Origin: Cyanobacterium sp. Dongsha4
Lineage (GTDB): Bacteria > Cyanobacteriota > Cyanobacteriia > Cyanobacteriales > Cyanobacteriaceae
Direction: 5' to 3'
Length of the DNA: 64,000 nucleotides
Assembly (NCBI RefSeq): GCF_036345015.1
Contig: NZ_CP084098.1
Coordinates: 3,547,326 to 3,611,325, forward strand
Each line of letters begins with the position of its first letter. The stretch's first letter is position 1. The notes under the pieces are model-generated. The model worked only from the letters and a program-made list of their open reading frames with translations, searched no databases and was not told the origin of the DNA. This document shows, one piece after another, positions 31,136 to 39,826 of the stretch. The position numbers were made by a program, and so were the translations under genes.

Positions 31136-31660
31136 GGAACAAACCGCTAGAATGCCTATTCTTACCACTCTTCTTGATAGTTTGATCCTGAAGAAACTGT
31201 TGGAAATAATGTAACTGTCTGTTATCGCAATAAACCTTAAAAGTTAATTTACTTAGTCCATTAAACCGAACACAGATACGCCCTTGATTATCAAGACTCC
31301 AAACAAGATTCTCATTAGTTTCATAGCTAACAGGATAAGGTAAAGACTTACTATCGGTGAGAAGATACTTCTGCCATAACTTGGCTTCATTTTCATCTTT
31401 AGGTACATTTTGAGACGCAGTGATAAGAGTATTTAACCATTGTTGATCACTTAAATTTCTACCTTTAGGTAATCTGGCTTCAATCTGCTTTTCCAGTCTC
31501 TCTATTTGTATCTCCGTCTTGCGGTAAAGTTTGTCAAATTTATCCCTTTGTTCAGGTTGAGTAGGTATCTTTTGATTATGCTTAATCAAATAAGTGATAG
31601 CCGTTTTTTCTAAAATATCACTACTGTCACGATGCCTTTGAAATAAATACTTATGCTTTT
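31136..31660 (-). pseudogene. cas12k: internal fragment of Cas12k (CAST type V-K effector)
   Basis: About 175 residues of a roughly 640-residue protein. The minus-strand frame reads YLFQRHRDSSDILEKTAITY, then KTEIQIERLEKQIEARLPKG, then NENLVWSLDNQGRICVRFNG and FKVYCDNRQLHYFQQFL, ending at KNRHSSGLF. From memory these correspond block by block to Scytonema hofmanni Cas12k (VEIQIQRL, RMPKGRDL, ETNEDMVWS, CVHFNGLSDLTFEVYCDNRQLHWFQ, NQHSSGLF). The N-terminus, everything after SSGLF and the RuvC-like part are lost. No start codon fits the first part; a later ATG at 31589 opens 164 codons ending at 31095. Confidence 0.85.
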
Positions 31661-33175
31661 CTTCTGTTTATTATAGATGAGTGTCATAGATCTGCGTGGG
31701 GTAAATGGTCATTAGTTTTAACTCGTAATCCTTCTGCGGTGCAAATTGGTTTAACTGCTACTCCTCGCAAGTTAGAGACTACCGAAGACACTCCCGAAGT
31801 GAGGGAAGATTTACAGATTACGGCGGATAATGTCCGTTATTTTGGTGAGCCTGTTTATGAGTATGATATTGGGCAAGGTATTGAGGATGGTTATTTAGCG
31901 GTTTGTTCTATTCACCCTCGTAATATCAATTTAGATCATACTGGGATTACTATTGAGGAGATTTTGGCACGAAATCCAGTGGATAGTATTACAGGGCAAC
32001 CCGTCACTGAGGAGGAGATTCGAGAGCGTTATGAGTGTACTAGCTATGAGCGTCGCATAGAGCTTCCAGATCGAGTTTTAGTGATGTGCCAAGACTTATT
32101 CTCGGCTTTAGTACAAAGGGGCAAACCTGAGCAAAAAACTGTTATCTTCTGTGTCAGTGATAAACACGCTGATGAGGTGGCTATTACCATGAATAATATT
32201 TATGTGGATTGGTGTGGTCAAAATAACCGTCAGCCTTTGCCTGATTATGCTTTTAAATGCACTGCAAAAAGTTCTGGTAATGATTATTTACCTGATTTAA
32301 AGGAGTCTTCGAGAAGTCATTTTATCGCTACTACGGTTGATTTGTTGACGACTGGGGTGGATGTACCTCCGTTGGAAAATATCGTTTTCTTTCGTTATAT
32401 GCGATCGCCCCTCACTTTTTATCAGATGATTGGTAGGGGTACAAGGTTACATCCGCCTTCGGGTAAGTTGATGTTTCGAGTTTATGACTATACCAATGCT
32501 ACTCGTTTATTTGGGGTGGAGTTTTTGACTAAGTTATCACCCCGTAAGGATGATAAGACAGGCAATAAAGTTAAGGAGAAGGGCGGTAGTTATAATGTGG
32601 AATCTCAAAAAATTATTACTGTGGAAGGTTTTGATGTACGCATTAGTGCAGGGCAAAAGTCTATTTTAACGATGGTAAATGGTGAGACGATTCCGGTGAG
32701 TGTGGAGGAATACCGAGAAAGGTTAGGGAAACGGTTAATGGAGGAGGTGTCGAATATCGCTCTATTTCGAGAGATTTGGATTAAGCCTAATACCCGTAAT
32801 CAGTTAATGAGTATTTTACCTGATGGGGGGCGATCGCCTCTAGTGTTAAGAGCAGTATCGGAGTTGGAAGACTATGATTTGTTTGATATTCTAGGGGAAT
32901 TGGGTTATGGTATTCAGTTACGCACCCGAAAACAACGGGCAGAAGCCTTTGAGTATAAGCAAGAAAAATGGTTAGAAATGATGCCAGAAGCCACCGGAGC
33001 GACTATAAAAGCCATTACAGCTCAATTTGCTCAAAATGGTACGGAAGAGCTAGAAAACCCTAAATTATTTCAGTTACCAATGGTGAAAAAAGCAGGGGGA
33101 ATCGGTGCTTTAAAAGAGTTTGGCGATCCTAAAGAGTTATTATTAGACACTAAAATGAGGTTATTTGCGGCATGA
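31661..33175 (+). pseudogene. hsdR: 3' half of type I restriction subunit HsdR
   Basis: The frame begins inside the helicase motif II (IIDECHRSAWGKW at about 31670) and continues through GLTATPR (motif III-like). TVDLLTTGVDVPPLENIVFF and YQMIGRGTRLHP (motifs V/VI) follow, then the C-terminal domain, ending AKFGD-type sequence KEFGDPKELLLDTKMRLFAA. A complete HsdR would have an N-terminal PD-(D/E)XK nuclease and Walker A, both absent here; no ATG fits before 31739. The break is directly at the end of the Cas12k fragment, so rearrangement created the junction. Confidence 0.88.
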
Positions 33176-33215
33176 TTTGATCCCCCCTAACCCCCCTTAA
33201 TAAGGGAGGAATTTT
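33176..33215. repeat. short C/G-rich inverted repeat
   Basis: The stretch ccccccctaa-type text gatcccccctaaccccccttaataagggagg pairs with itself (CCCTT/AAGGG) 5 bp after the hsdR stop and may end transcription. It is a relative of the 10490-10565 repeats. Confidence 0.4.
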
Positions 33216-33280
33216 GTCGGATGGGCGATCGTGCTACCATTAGAACAGATGTTTTATTAATAACATAAGAGGAAAAAATT

Positions 33281-33646
33281 ATGACCAGTTTAATGTTAAA
33301 AAAAGTAATTGAAGAAGTTAATCAACTAGATTTTGATGACCAGTTAGATTTAATATTATATCTAAAAAATAAAACGGAAAAGTTTAATAAAAATACTATT
33401 ATCAATAATGATTTTATTAGTCAAAATGATGATATTCTAGGGGGTGAACTTTGCATTAAAGGTACTAGAATATCTGTCGAATCAGTATTAGAAAATTTGG
33501 CTTCTGGACAAACTAAAGAACAATTAATTGCTTCTTATCCTAGTCTTTCTTTAGATGCTATTGAAGGTGCGATCGAGTTTGCTCAATCTTTAGATAATGA
33601 TCATTATTTAAGAAAATTATTTGATTCTTTTATCCAAAAATATTAA
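33281..33646 (+). CDS. DUF433 family protein with N-terminal extension
   Basis: The 121-residue protein has a 45-residue N-terminal helical part (MLKKVIEEVNQLDFDDQLDL) and then the DUF433 domain (ILGGELCIKGTRISVESVLE, YPSLSLDAIEGAIEFAQ). DUF433 proteins are HTH antitoxins usually followed by a DUF5615 PIN-like toxin. No such toxin follows here, so it looks orphaned. It sits between hsdR and hsdS. Confidence 0.75.
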   Translation: MTSLMLKKVIEEVNQLDFDDQLDLILYLKNKTEKFNKNTIINNDFISQNDDILGGELCIKGTRISVESVLENLASGQTKEQLIASYPSLSLDAIEGAIEFAQSLDNDHYLRKLFDSFIQKY

Positions 33647-33669
33647 TAAATTAATGGAGAGTTAATTTG

Positions 33670-33768
33670 ATGAATGATGTGATTTATAAAAATATTATTA
33701 ATGAATTTAAACAATTAAATTTTAATGAACAATTAGACTTAATTACTGATTTAATTAAAAATGACTAG
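33670..33768 (+). CDS. 32-residue ORF, duplicate of the upstream protein's N-terminus
   Basis: ATG 33670 opens a short frame with sequence like YKNIINEFKQLNFNEQLDLI, clearly similar to the first 35 residues of the 33281 protein (LKKVIEEVNQLDFDDQLDLI). It overlaps the hsdS start by 8 bp (aatgactag). Probably a truncated duplicate, perhaps kept because it couples translation to hsdS. Confidence 0.5.
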   Translation: MNDVIYKNIINEFKQLNFNEQLDLITDLIKND

Positions 33769-34480
33769 AAATAAGCACAATTTGCCTGATGGTTGGCAAT
33801 GGGTTAAATTAGAATCGGCTTTAGCTTTACCCTCTGCTTATCTGCGATCGCACTTCCACAGTGAAGAGGCTAAATCTTGGAAGCAAGTTAAATTTAAAGA
33901 TATATTAACATCTATTCAAAACGGAATTTATAAAACTGCGGATTTCTATGGTAGTGGTTATCCTTTTCTGAGAATGTATAACATTCAGAATAATTCATGG
34001 CATTTAACAATGTCTGAAATAGCAAAAATAACTTTAACGAAAGATGAATTGAATAAATATTGTTTACAAGAAGGAGATCTTCTTATTAGTCGAGTTAATA
34101 GCCATGAACTTGTTGGTAAGTGTGCATATATTCAATATGATTTAAGTAATTATGTTTATGAAAATATGTTGATACGTCTAAGATTATCTCAATCTGTTAA
34201 TTCTCTTTTTATTGCACAACAGATCAATAGTTTCAATATTCGTAAACAAATTCAGTCAGTCGCAAAGAGAGCTATTGGACAATCTTCGATCAACTCTAAA
34301 GACATTGGTAACTTAATATTATTAATCCCATCATTAGAAAGACAGAGAGAGATTGCGATCGAGCTTAACGAAAAGATGAGAGAATGTGAGAAACTGAAAC
34401 AGGCATTACAAGAGCAGTTAGAGACAGTTAATCAACTACCATCCGCCTTATTAAGACGTGCCTTTAGGGGGGAATCATAA
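33761..34480 (+). CDS. hsdS: HsdS with one target-recognition domain (internal deletion)
   Basis: The specificity subunit of a type I R-M system. A normal HsdS has two TRDs and two helical spacers in about 400-450 residues, but this has 239. It begins LPDGWQWVKLES, the start of TRD1, and jumps to ALPSAYLRSHFHSEEAKSW, which resembles the central conserved region. One TRD follows (VKFKDILTSIQNGIYK) and a final coiled coil (EKMRECEKLKQALQEQLETV) with LPSALLRRAFRG. TRD1 appears deleted in frame. Half-HsdS proteins can sometimes dimerise to read a palindrome. Confidence 0.82.
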   Translation: MTRNKHNLPDGWQWVKLESALALPSAYLRSHFHSEEAKSWKQVKFKDILTSIQNGIYKTADFYGSGYPFLRMYNIQNNSWHLTMSEIAKITLTKDELNKYCLQEGDLLISRVNSHELVGKCAYIQYDLSNYVYENMLIRLRLSQSVNSLFIAQQINSFNIRKQIQSVAKRAIGQSSINSKDIGNLILLIPSLERQREIAIELNEKMRECEKLKQALQEQLETVNQLPSALLRRAFRGES

Positions 34481-34497
34481 AATTAGGAGAAATATCA

Positions 34498-34698
34498 ATG
34501 AATAAACCTTATCCCCAAGAAACATTTACTAATGCCCTCGTTACCTATACCCTTGAACTAGAGGGAAAAATCTATATCTTTGAAAATGTCCCCGCTAGAA
34601 TTTGCCAAGAAACAGGAGAGCGATTATTTAGCCCTGAAACTGTTGAGAAAATACAACAAATAATCTGGGATAATAAGCCACCGCAGAAATATATTTAA
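34498..34698 (+). CDS. YgiT-like antitoxin domain protein
   Basis: The 66-residue protein has YTLELEGKIYIFENVPARIC-type sequence and then QETGERLFSPETVEKIQQII. It matches the C-terminal half of YgiT/MqsA-type zinc-finger antitoxins, but the usual first Cys pair is missing; only one Cys is present. In cyanobacteria such genes pair with a DUF4258 or RelE-like toxin upstream; none is present. It lies 17 bp after hsdS. Confidence 0.55.
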   Translation: MNKPYPQETFTNALVTYTLELEGKIYIFENVPARICQETGERLFSPETVEKIQQIIWDNKPPQKYI

Positions 34699-34731
34699 AC
34701 ACCCGTTTATGAATTTGCTACCCCTTAAATG

Positions 34732-35103
34732 TCACAAAAGGGGAAGTAAACGCAAACGAATACGGTTCGCGTCAACTGTAACCACTGCCCCTTTCAATAA
34801 ATCATCCTGACATTGAGGCAAAATAGATAATAATAATTCACTCATCGCAACCGCCTTTAATCTTTCAATGCGAATACGAATTACTGAAGGAGAAGTAGCT
34901 TGACTAAGAGCTAATAAAGTATGAAAATCAGCATCGAGAGTGACAACAGTTCGTTTTTCTTGTTTTGCTCTTGCCAAAATTTCCTCATCTTCTGCGGTAG
35001 AATAGCCGATGTCTGCCACATGAATAGTATCAATTCCTCTCTGTGATAACATCTGAGCCGACGAACGGGGCAACCCTTGATCAAGCAATAACTTTATCTT
35101 CAT
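34732..35103 (-). CDS. DUF5615 PIN-like toxin
   Basis: The 123-residue protein shows the DUF5615 marks: KLLLDQGLPRSSAQMLSQRG at the start, HVADIGYSTAEDEEILARA, and VVTLDADFHTLLALS with the conserved Asp residues of a PIN-like nuclease. Its first bases overlap the preceding DUF433 gene by 23 bp on the same strand, as in known DUF433-DUF5615 antitoxin-toxin pairs. Confidence 0.82.
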   Translation of the reverse strand: MKIKLLLDQGLPRSSAQMLSQRGIDTIHVADIGYSTAEDEEILARAKQEKRTVVTLDADFHTLLALSQATSPSVIRIRIERLKAVAMSELLLSILPQCQDDLLKGAVVTVDANRIRLRLLPLL

Positions 35104-35323
35104 TGCCTAACTCAATAACTCGATCTTCAAAATAACTGGAAGCGAAAATTAATGCCTGTTGGATGTCTTCTTCTTGCAATTCTGGAAATTCTTGAAACAA
35201 CTCCGTGCGATCGGGATAAGTAGCTAATAACTCAATAACCCGTTTTACCGTTAAGCGTAAGTTACGGATGCAAGGTTGGCCATTCATCTGTTTAGGATTA
35301 AAAGTAACTCTATCTAGTCTCAT
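35081..35323 (-). CDS. DUF433 antitoxin
   Basis: The 80-residue protein has the DUF433 pattern (FNPKQMNGQPCIRNLRLTVK, then LLATYPDRTELFQEFPELQE, DIQQALIFASSYF). It precedes the DUF5615 toxin on the same strand with a 23-bp overlap. Together they form a complete toxin-antitoxin pair transcribed against hsdM. Confidence 0.85.
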   Translation of the reverse strand: MRLDRVTFNPKQMNGQPCIRNLRLTVKRVIELLATYPDRTELFQEFPELQEEDIQQALIFASSYFEDRVIELGNEDKVIA

Positions 35324-35493
35324 CTCGTTCAGGTAAAATAACTGATGGCTGTATTCAGTTTAACTCACATTTTTAATAAAACATTCTTGAATTTTAGTTT
35401 TATTTCAAAAAAACAGCTTTTAGTGAAATAAGAAAGAAAAAATAAACTCTTATTTCAATTTTCTGCTATACATTACTGATAATATCTTGAACT

Positions 35494-37029
35494 ATGACTA
35501 AAAATAACATCAAACAATTTAACACCCAACAAAGCCTCAACAGCTATATTAAAGGTATCTGTGACATTATGAGGCGATCGAACTGTACCAGTGCCTTACA
35601 ATACGTTCCCGAATTAACATGGTTGTTATTTTTGCGTATCCTTGATGACATCGAACAACAAGAAGCCGAAGGCATGGAAGTATTAGGCTTAGACTTTCAT
35701 TACTCCCTTAAATACCCTTATCGTTGGCAAGATTGGGCATCTCCTAACGGCACAAAACGGCTAGAGTTAACCATGAGTGGCAACTTAGGGGATTTTATGA
35801 ACTTCGTTAACGGCGGTTACGACAATGACGGTAAACCCTTTGGTTTGTTACCCACCCTCAAAACCTTAAAAGATCAACCGAAAGCCACTCCTAGACAAAA
35901 AATTATCAGCGAAGTTCTCTCCGCTACCGATAAAGTAAGAATTGATAGTGAGCGTAACTTACTAGATGTTTTGGATAAAGTCCACGAAATCCGCAACGTT
36001 GACGATACCCACATCTTCCCCATATCCCAAGTATATGAAGGATTACTGTTGAAAATGGGGGAGAAAAATAATGATGGTGGGCAATTCTTCACTCCTAGAG
36101 AAGTCATAAGGGCGATTGTCACTACCATTGATCCCCAAATAGGAGAAACCGTCTATGATCCAGCCAGTGGTACAGGAGGCTTCCTTGCTCAAACCTACGA
36201 ACATATTAGCAATCAATTAGGGGATGACATCACCGCCGAACAATTAGAGACGCTTAAACATCAAACCTTTTACGGTAGAGAAAAAGAAAACCTGATTTAT
36301 CCCATCGCCTTAGCGAACCTTATGTTACACGGTATTGATCAACCGAACCTATGGCATGGTAACACCTTAACAGGTAGTGCCGTCTATGGCGACTTGTTTA
36401 AAAATGCCCCTCAATTATTTGATGTTATCCTCACTAATCCGCCCTTTGGTGGTAAAGAACATAAAGAAGTACAGGCAAAGTTTAGTTATAAAACCAGTGC
36501 CACTCAAGTTCTTTTTTTACAACACTTAATTGACAGTCTCAATCATAACGGTAGATGCGGAGTCGTGTTAGATGAAGGGGTATTATTCCGCACCAATGAA
36601 ACCGCCTTTGTGCAAACCAAGAAGAAACTACTCAATGATTGTGATTTATGGTGTATTATCAGCCTTCCTGCGGGGACATTTGCGGCGGCTGGAGGGGGAG
36701 TTAAAGCCAATATTCTATTTTTCACCAAAGGTAAACCCACTGAGAAAATTTGGTATTATGACTTATCTGAGGTGAAAGTTACTAAACGTCAACCCCTAAC
36801 CTCTAAACACTTTGAGGAATTTTTAGAGTTACTCCCTGATAGACAAGACAGTGAGAGAAGTTGGACTGTTACCCGTGAGGAAATAGAACAGAAAAACTAT
36901 GATCTCAAAGCCGTCAATCCAAATATAAAAGTAGAGGAGGACGATCGAACCCCTGAAGAACTGATACAATTCATAGAAACTAAAAGTCAAGAAGTACAAC
37001 TTGTACTAAATAATCTAAGAAAAGGATAA
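35494..37029 (+). CDS. hsdM: type I restriction-modification methyltransferase HsdM
   Basis: N6-adenine DNA methyltransferase subunit. The 511-residue protein has the N-terminal HsdM helical domain (1-150), AdoMet motif I (VYDPASGTGGFLAQT at about 222) and the catalytic NPPFGG motif IV (near 313). It looks full length and intact, in contrast to hsdR and hsdS. Its ATG lies after a 170-bp gap from the DUF433 gene. The Mrr-like gene starts at its stop (ATAATG overlap). Confidence 0.93.
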   Translation: MTKNNIKQFNTQQSLNSYIKGICDIMRRSNCTSALQYVPELTWLLFLRILDDIEQQEAEGMEVLGLDFHYSLKYPYRWQDWASPNGTKRLELTMSGNLGDFMNFVNGGYDNDGKPFGLLPTLKTLKDQPKATPRQKIISEVLSATDKVRIDSERNLLDVLDKVHEIRNVDDTHIFPISQVYEGLLLKMGEKNNDGGQFFTPREVIRAIVTTIDPQIGETVYDPASGTGGFLAQTYEHISNQLGDDITAEQLETLKHQTFYGREKENLIYPIALANLMLHGIDQPNLWHGNTLTGSAVYGDLFKNAPQLFDVILTNPPFGGKEHKEVQAKFSYKTSATQVLFLQHLIDSLNHNGRCGVVLDEGVLFRTNETAFVQTKKKLLNDCDLWCIISLPAGTFAAAGGGVKANILFFTKGKPTEKIWYYDLSEVKVTKRQPLTSKHFEEFLELLPDRQDSERSWTVTREEIEQKNYDLKAVNPNIKVEEDDRTPEELIQFIETKSQEVQLVLNNLRKG

Positions 37030-37400
37030 TGTCAGAATCTTTACCTTCAATCCCCTCATATCAGTCTTTGATGTTGCCCATATTAACTATTGTTGCTGAC
37101 GGAAGTGAATATAAATTATCAGAAGTCAGACAAACATTAGAAAATAAATTAGGGCTTAGTAACGAACAACTAGACTTAAAGTTACCTAGTGGCAGACAGT
37201 CTGTTTTTAGTAACAGAGTGGGTTGGGCAAAGACTTACCTTAAAAAAGCAAAGTTAGTTGACTATCCTAGGTATGGACATTTACAAATAACTGAAAGAGG
37301 ACAAGAACTCTTAAAGTCTGATCCGATTTTCTATTTTTTCTCTCTGCCAATCAGCTTCTGTTGCAGATATATTCTGACTCATAAATATTCTCTAAGCTAA
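37029..37400 (+). pseudogene. Mrr-like restriction protein, N-terminal domain only
   Basis: The first 95 residues match the Mrr_N winged-helix domain (LPSIPSYQSLMLPILTIVAD, LPSGRQSVFSNRVGWAKTYL, GHLQITERGQELL). The catalytic PD-(D/E)XK domain should follow, but after about residue 97 the sequence turns into an unrelated hydrophobic tail (FYFFSLPISFCC) and stops at 123. The gene overlaps the hsdM stop by one base. It is a truncated type IV-like restriction gene; the winged helix alone might still bind DNA. Confidence 0.7.
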
Positions 37401-37428
37401 ATTATTAATTTTTAATTTCTAATAGATT

Positions 37429-37986
37429 TTAGCTTTTCCATTTGATATTACAACCAAGACTCGGTTTTTGATCAGGATTAATGGGCTTACCTACTAATAA
37501 AGATGCGATCGCATCTCGTAAATCTTTTCCTGTTACAGGTATATCTAAACTAGGACGACTATCATCTAATTGTCCTCTATATACTAACTTAAAATCGTCA
37601 TCAAATAAATAAAAATCAGGGGTACAAGCCGCTTGGTAGGCTTTTGCTACCTCTTGGGTTTCATCATAGCAAAAAGGAAAATTAAAGCCGAGTTTCTCTG
37701 CCATTTGCTTTAAATTTTCAGGGGAATCATCAGGGTAATTTTCTGCATCGTTACTACTAATTGCCACAATGCCTAAATTTTGATTACCATAGTCATGACC
37801 AATTTTGGCTAATTCTTGCTCAATGTGTTTCACAAATGGACAATGTTGACAAATAAACATCACCAACAACCCCTTGCATCCCTGAAAATCTCTCAGAGAA
37901 ATTATTTTCCCTGATACCGTATCGAGTAAACTAAAATCAGGTGCGATCGTACCTAATGGTAACATAACTGATGGTGTTCGAGCCAT
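37429..37986 (-). CDS. thioredoxin-fold/AhpC-TSA family protein
   Basis: The 185-residue protein starts at ATG 37986 (MARTPSVMLPLGTIAPDFSL); an ATG seven codons upstream is also possible. It has the redoxin fold (GKIISLRDFQGCKGLLVMFI) with a CQHC redox motif at the N-terminus of the first helix and a cis-Pro region (QAACTPDFYLFD). The type is often annotated as 'thioredoxin family protein' and probably reduces peroxides or disulphides. Located just downstream of the R-M remnants, but of ordinary chromosomal character. Confidence 0.85.
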   Translation of the reverse strand: MARTPSVMLPLGTIAPDFSLLDTVSGKIISLRDFQGCKGLLVMFICQHCPFVKHIEQELAKIGHDYGNQNLGIVAISSNDAENYPDDSPENLKQMAEKLGFNFPFCYDETQEVAKAYQAACTPDFYLFDDDFKLVYRGQLDDSRPSLDIPVTGKDLRDAIASLLVGKPINPDQKPSLGCNIKWKS

Positions 37987-38009
37987 AAAGCAATTAATAA
38001 CTAACAATT

Positions 38010-38100
38010 AACAATGAGTCGGTTTCAGGTGTCAGGTGTCAGGAGAATGAAGAATTAATTTTCTCCCCACTCCTCACTCGCCACTCCCTACTCCCCAATA
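38010..38100. repeat. dispersed repeat phrase before the sensor kinase
   Basis: gtcggtttcaggtgtcaggt followed by gtcaggag is the familiar TCAGGTTTCAGG type, then ctccccactcctcactcgcc C-rich text. Nothing coding. Confidence 0.45.
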
Positions 38101-38107
38101 TCCTATC

Positions 38108-39217
38108 ATGAAGCTACCTAAACCAAAAATGAGTCTTAATACCCGATTGCTTCTGTCTCACTTAGCGGTGATGATGGTAGGGTTGAGTACATTTGTCTGT
38201 ATCGCCAAAGTATCTTCCCCTCAATTTTTTATACTACGGCTAGAACAGTTGGAAAGAAGGGGTTTTATCACATTTAGATCCGCTAGAACCTATTTAATTG
38301 ATGGTTTCCAAACTGCTTGGAATCGTAGCACATTTTGGTCTTTTATTGTGGGTGGTGGCAGTGCTGGATTTTTGAGTTACTGTCTCAGTCGTCGTATTAT
38401 GAAGCCTTTACAGCAAATGAAGGAAATTACCCAACAGTTTGCGGCAGGGAATTTAAAGGAAAGAATGCCCGAAAGCGATATTTTAGAGTTAAATCAACTT
38501 AGTATCAGTTTTAATCGTATGGCCAGTTGCTTAGAAGATGTAGAAAGTCGGCGACGGGATTTAGTTAGTGATTTAACCCATGAGTTACGCACCCCTTTAA
38601 CAGTGGTTAGAGGATATTTGGAGGAGTTAGCAGGAGGAGAAATAGAACCTTCTCTTCAATTATATGCTAATTTAGTGAAAGAAACTAAGCGATTAGAACG
38701 TTTAACCCACGATTTACAGGAATTATCAAAAGCAGAAGCTGGTTATCTGCCTATTAATTCAAAATCTGTCAATTTACTTCCTTTATTAAAAAATTTAATT
38801 TCTCGATTTTCTGACCAATTACTAGAAGAAGGGCCTACTTTAAGCCTTGATTCCCCTGAAAGTTTGCCTTTAGTTATAGCAGATCTCGATCGCACTGAAC
38901 AAATTTTAGTTAACCTTATTGGTAATGCCATCAGACATACGGAAACAGGAGAGATAAAGATTAAGGTGGTAGAAAAAGTCTCTTATCTGTGGTTAGAAGT
39001 GATTGATACAGGTGTTGGTATTCCTCAAGAAGATTTACCCCATGTTTTTGAAAGATTTTGGAGAGGCGATCGCTCTCGTTCGAGTTATTCTGGAGGTAGT
39101 GGTATTGGTCTAGCTATTTCTAAGAAACTGGTAGAATTACAAGGAGGGAAAATAGAAGTAAAAAGTGAATTAAACAAAGGTACTATTTTCCGTTTTTCTC
39201 TACCCTTGAGTAAATAA
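38108..39217 (+). CDS. membrane sensor histidine kinase
   Basis: The 369-residue protein has a TM segment at about 11-32 (LLLSHLAVMMVGLSTFVCIA), a short periplasmic loop, a second TM near 78-95, and HAMP (RRIMKPLQQMKEITQQFAAG). HisKA follows with the phospho-His in LVSDLTHELRTPLTVVRGYL, then HATPase (VIDTGVGIPQEDLPHVFERF, GGSGIGLAIS). The stimulus is unknown. No response regulator gene is adjacent, so it is an orphan kinase. Confidence 0.92.
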   Translation: MKLPKPKMSLNTRLLLSHLAVMMVGLSTFVCIAKVSSPQFFILRLEQLERRGFITFRSARTYLIDGFQTAWNRSTFWSFIVGGGSAGFLSYCLSRRIMKPLQQMKEITQQFAAGNLKERMPESDILELNQLSISFNRMASCLEDVESRRRDLVSDLTHELRTPLTVVRGYLEELAGGEIEPSLQLYANLVKETKRLERLTHDLQELSKAEAGYLPINSKSVNLLPLLKNLISRFSDQLLEEGPTLSLDSPESLPLVIADLDRTEQILVNLIGNAIRHTETGEIKIKVVEKVSYLWLEVIDTGVGIPQEDLPHVFERFWRGDRSRSSYSGGSGIGLAISKKLVELQGGKIEVKSELNKGTIFRFSLPLSK

Positions 39218-39300
39218 ACTCAATTCGATATAAAATTTATGGGTTAGAAATAATAATAAATTTACTCTTTAATCAATTAATAATATTCTTTAAATTAATA

Positions 39301-39705
39301 ATGAATGACAAAACAAACCAAGCCCTAGCTTTACTAAAAAGTTATAGTTGCTTACAATTAAAAACCATTAAATCAGAACAAGAAAAACAAGAATTAGAAT
39401 CAAGTATAAAACTAATTGTCAATCTTTCTGATGAGCAAAATTTTGGCATTTGTGCGTCTAATTCTCTCGAAGCCTTTAATACTCTAAAAAATTATTTGAA
39501 AGCCCTAGGCTATGAAGAAAATATAGACATAGAAAAAAGCACAGAAAATAAACCCGTTTATTTAAAGTTTAGTACCGAAAGAAAATCTTATCATATTAGC
39601 GATTATTCAGGAGATTATCGAGGAGTTTTGATTACTATTTTTGCCGATTTCAATGAAGAAATTATTGGTACTTATGGGCATTTTCCCCTTAATTTATTCA
39701 ATTAA
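39301..39705 (+). CDS. DUF1824 family protein
   Basis: The 134-residue protein resembles the cyanobacterial DUF1824 family: an N-terminal helix pair, NKPVYLKFSTERKSYHI, then YSGDYRGVLITIF and the end IIGTYGHFPLNLF. The function is unknown. It stands alone between the kinase and the tautomerase gene. Confidence 0.7.
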   Translation: MNDKTNQALALLKSYSCLQLKTIKSEQEKQELESSIKLIVNLSDEQNFGICASNSLEAFNTLKNYLKALGYEENIDIEKSTENKPVYLKFSTERKSYHISDYSGDYRGVLITIFADFNEEIIGTYGHFPLNLFN

Positions 39706-39826
39706 TTAGGATTTGATGAAAAATCTGTGTCGCCGAGGGTAGGCGAGAGGTAATCATTAAATAAGTGCGTAAAGCCAGTTAATATATATTCTGATAAACC
39801 ATTACTTATAATGATCAATAATAATT

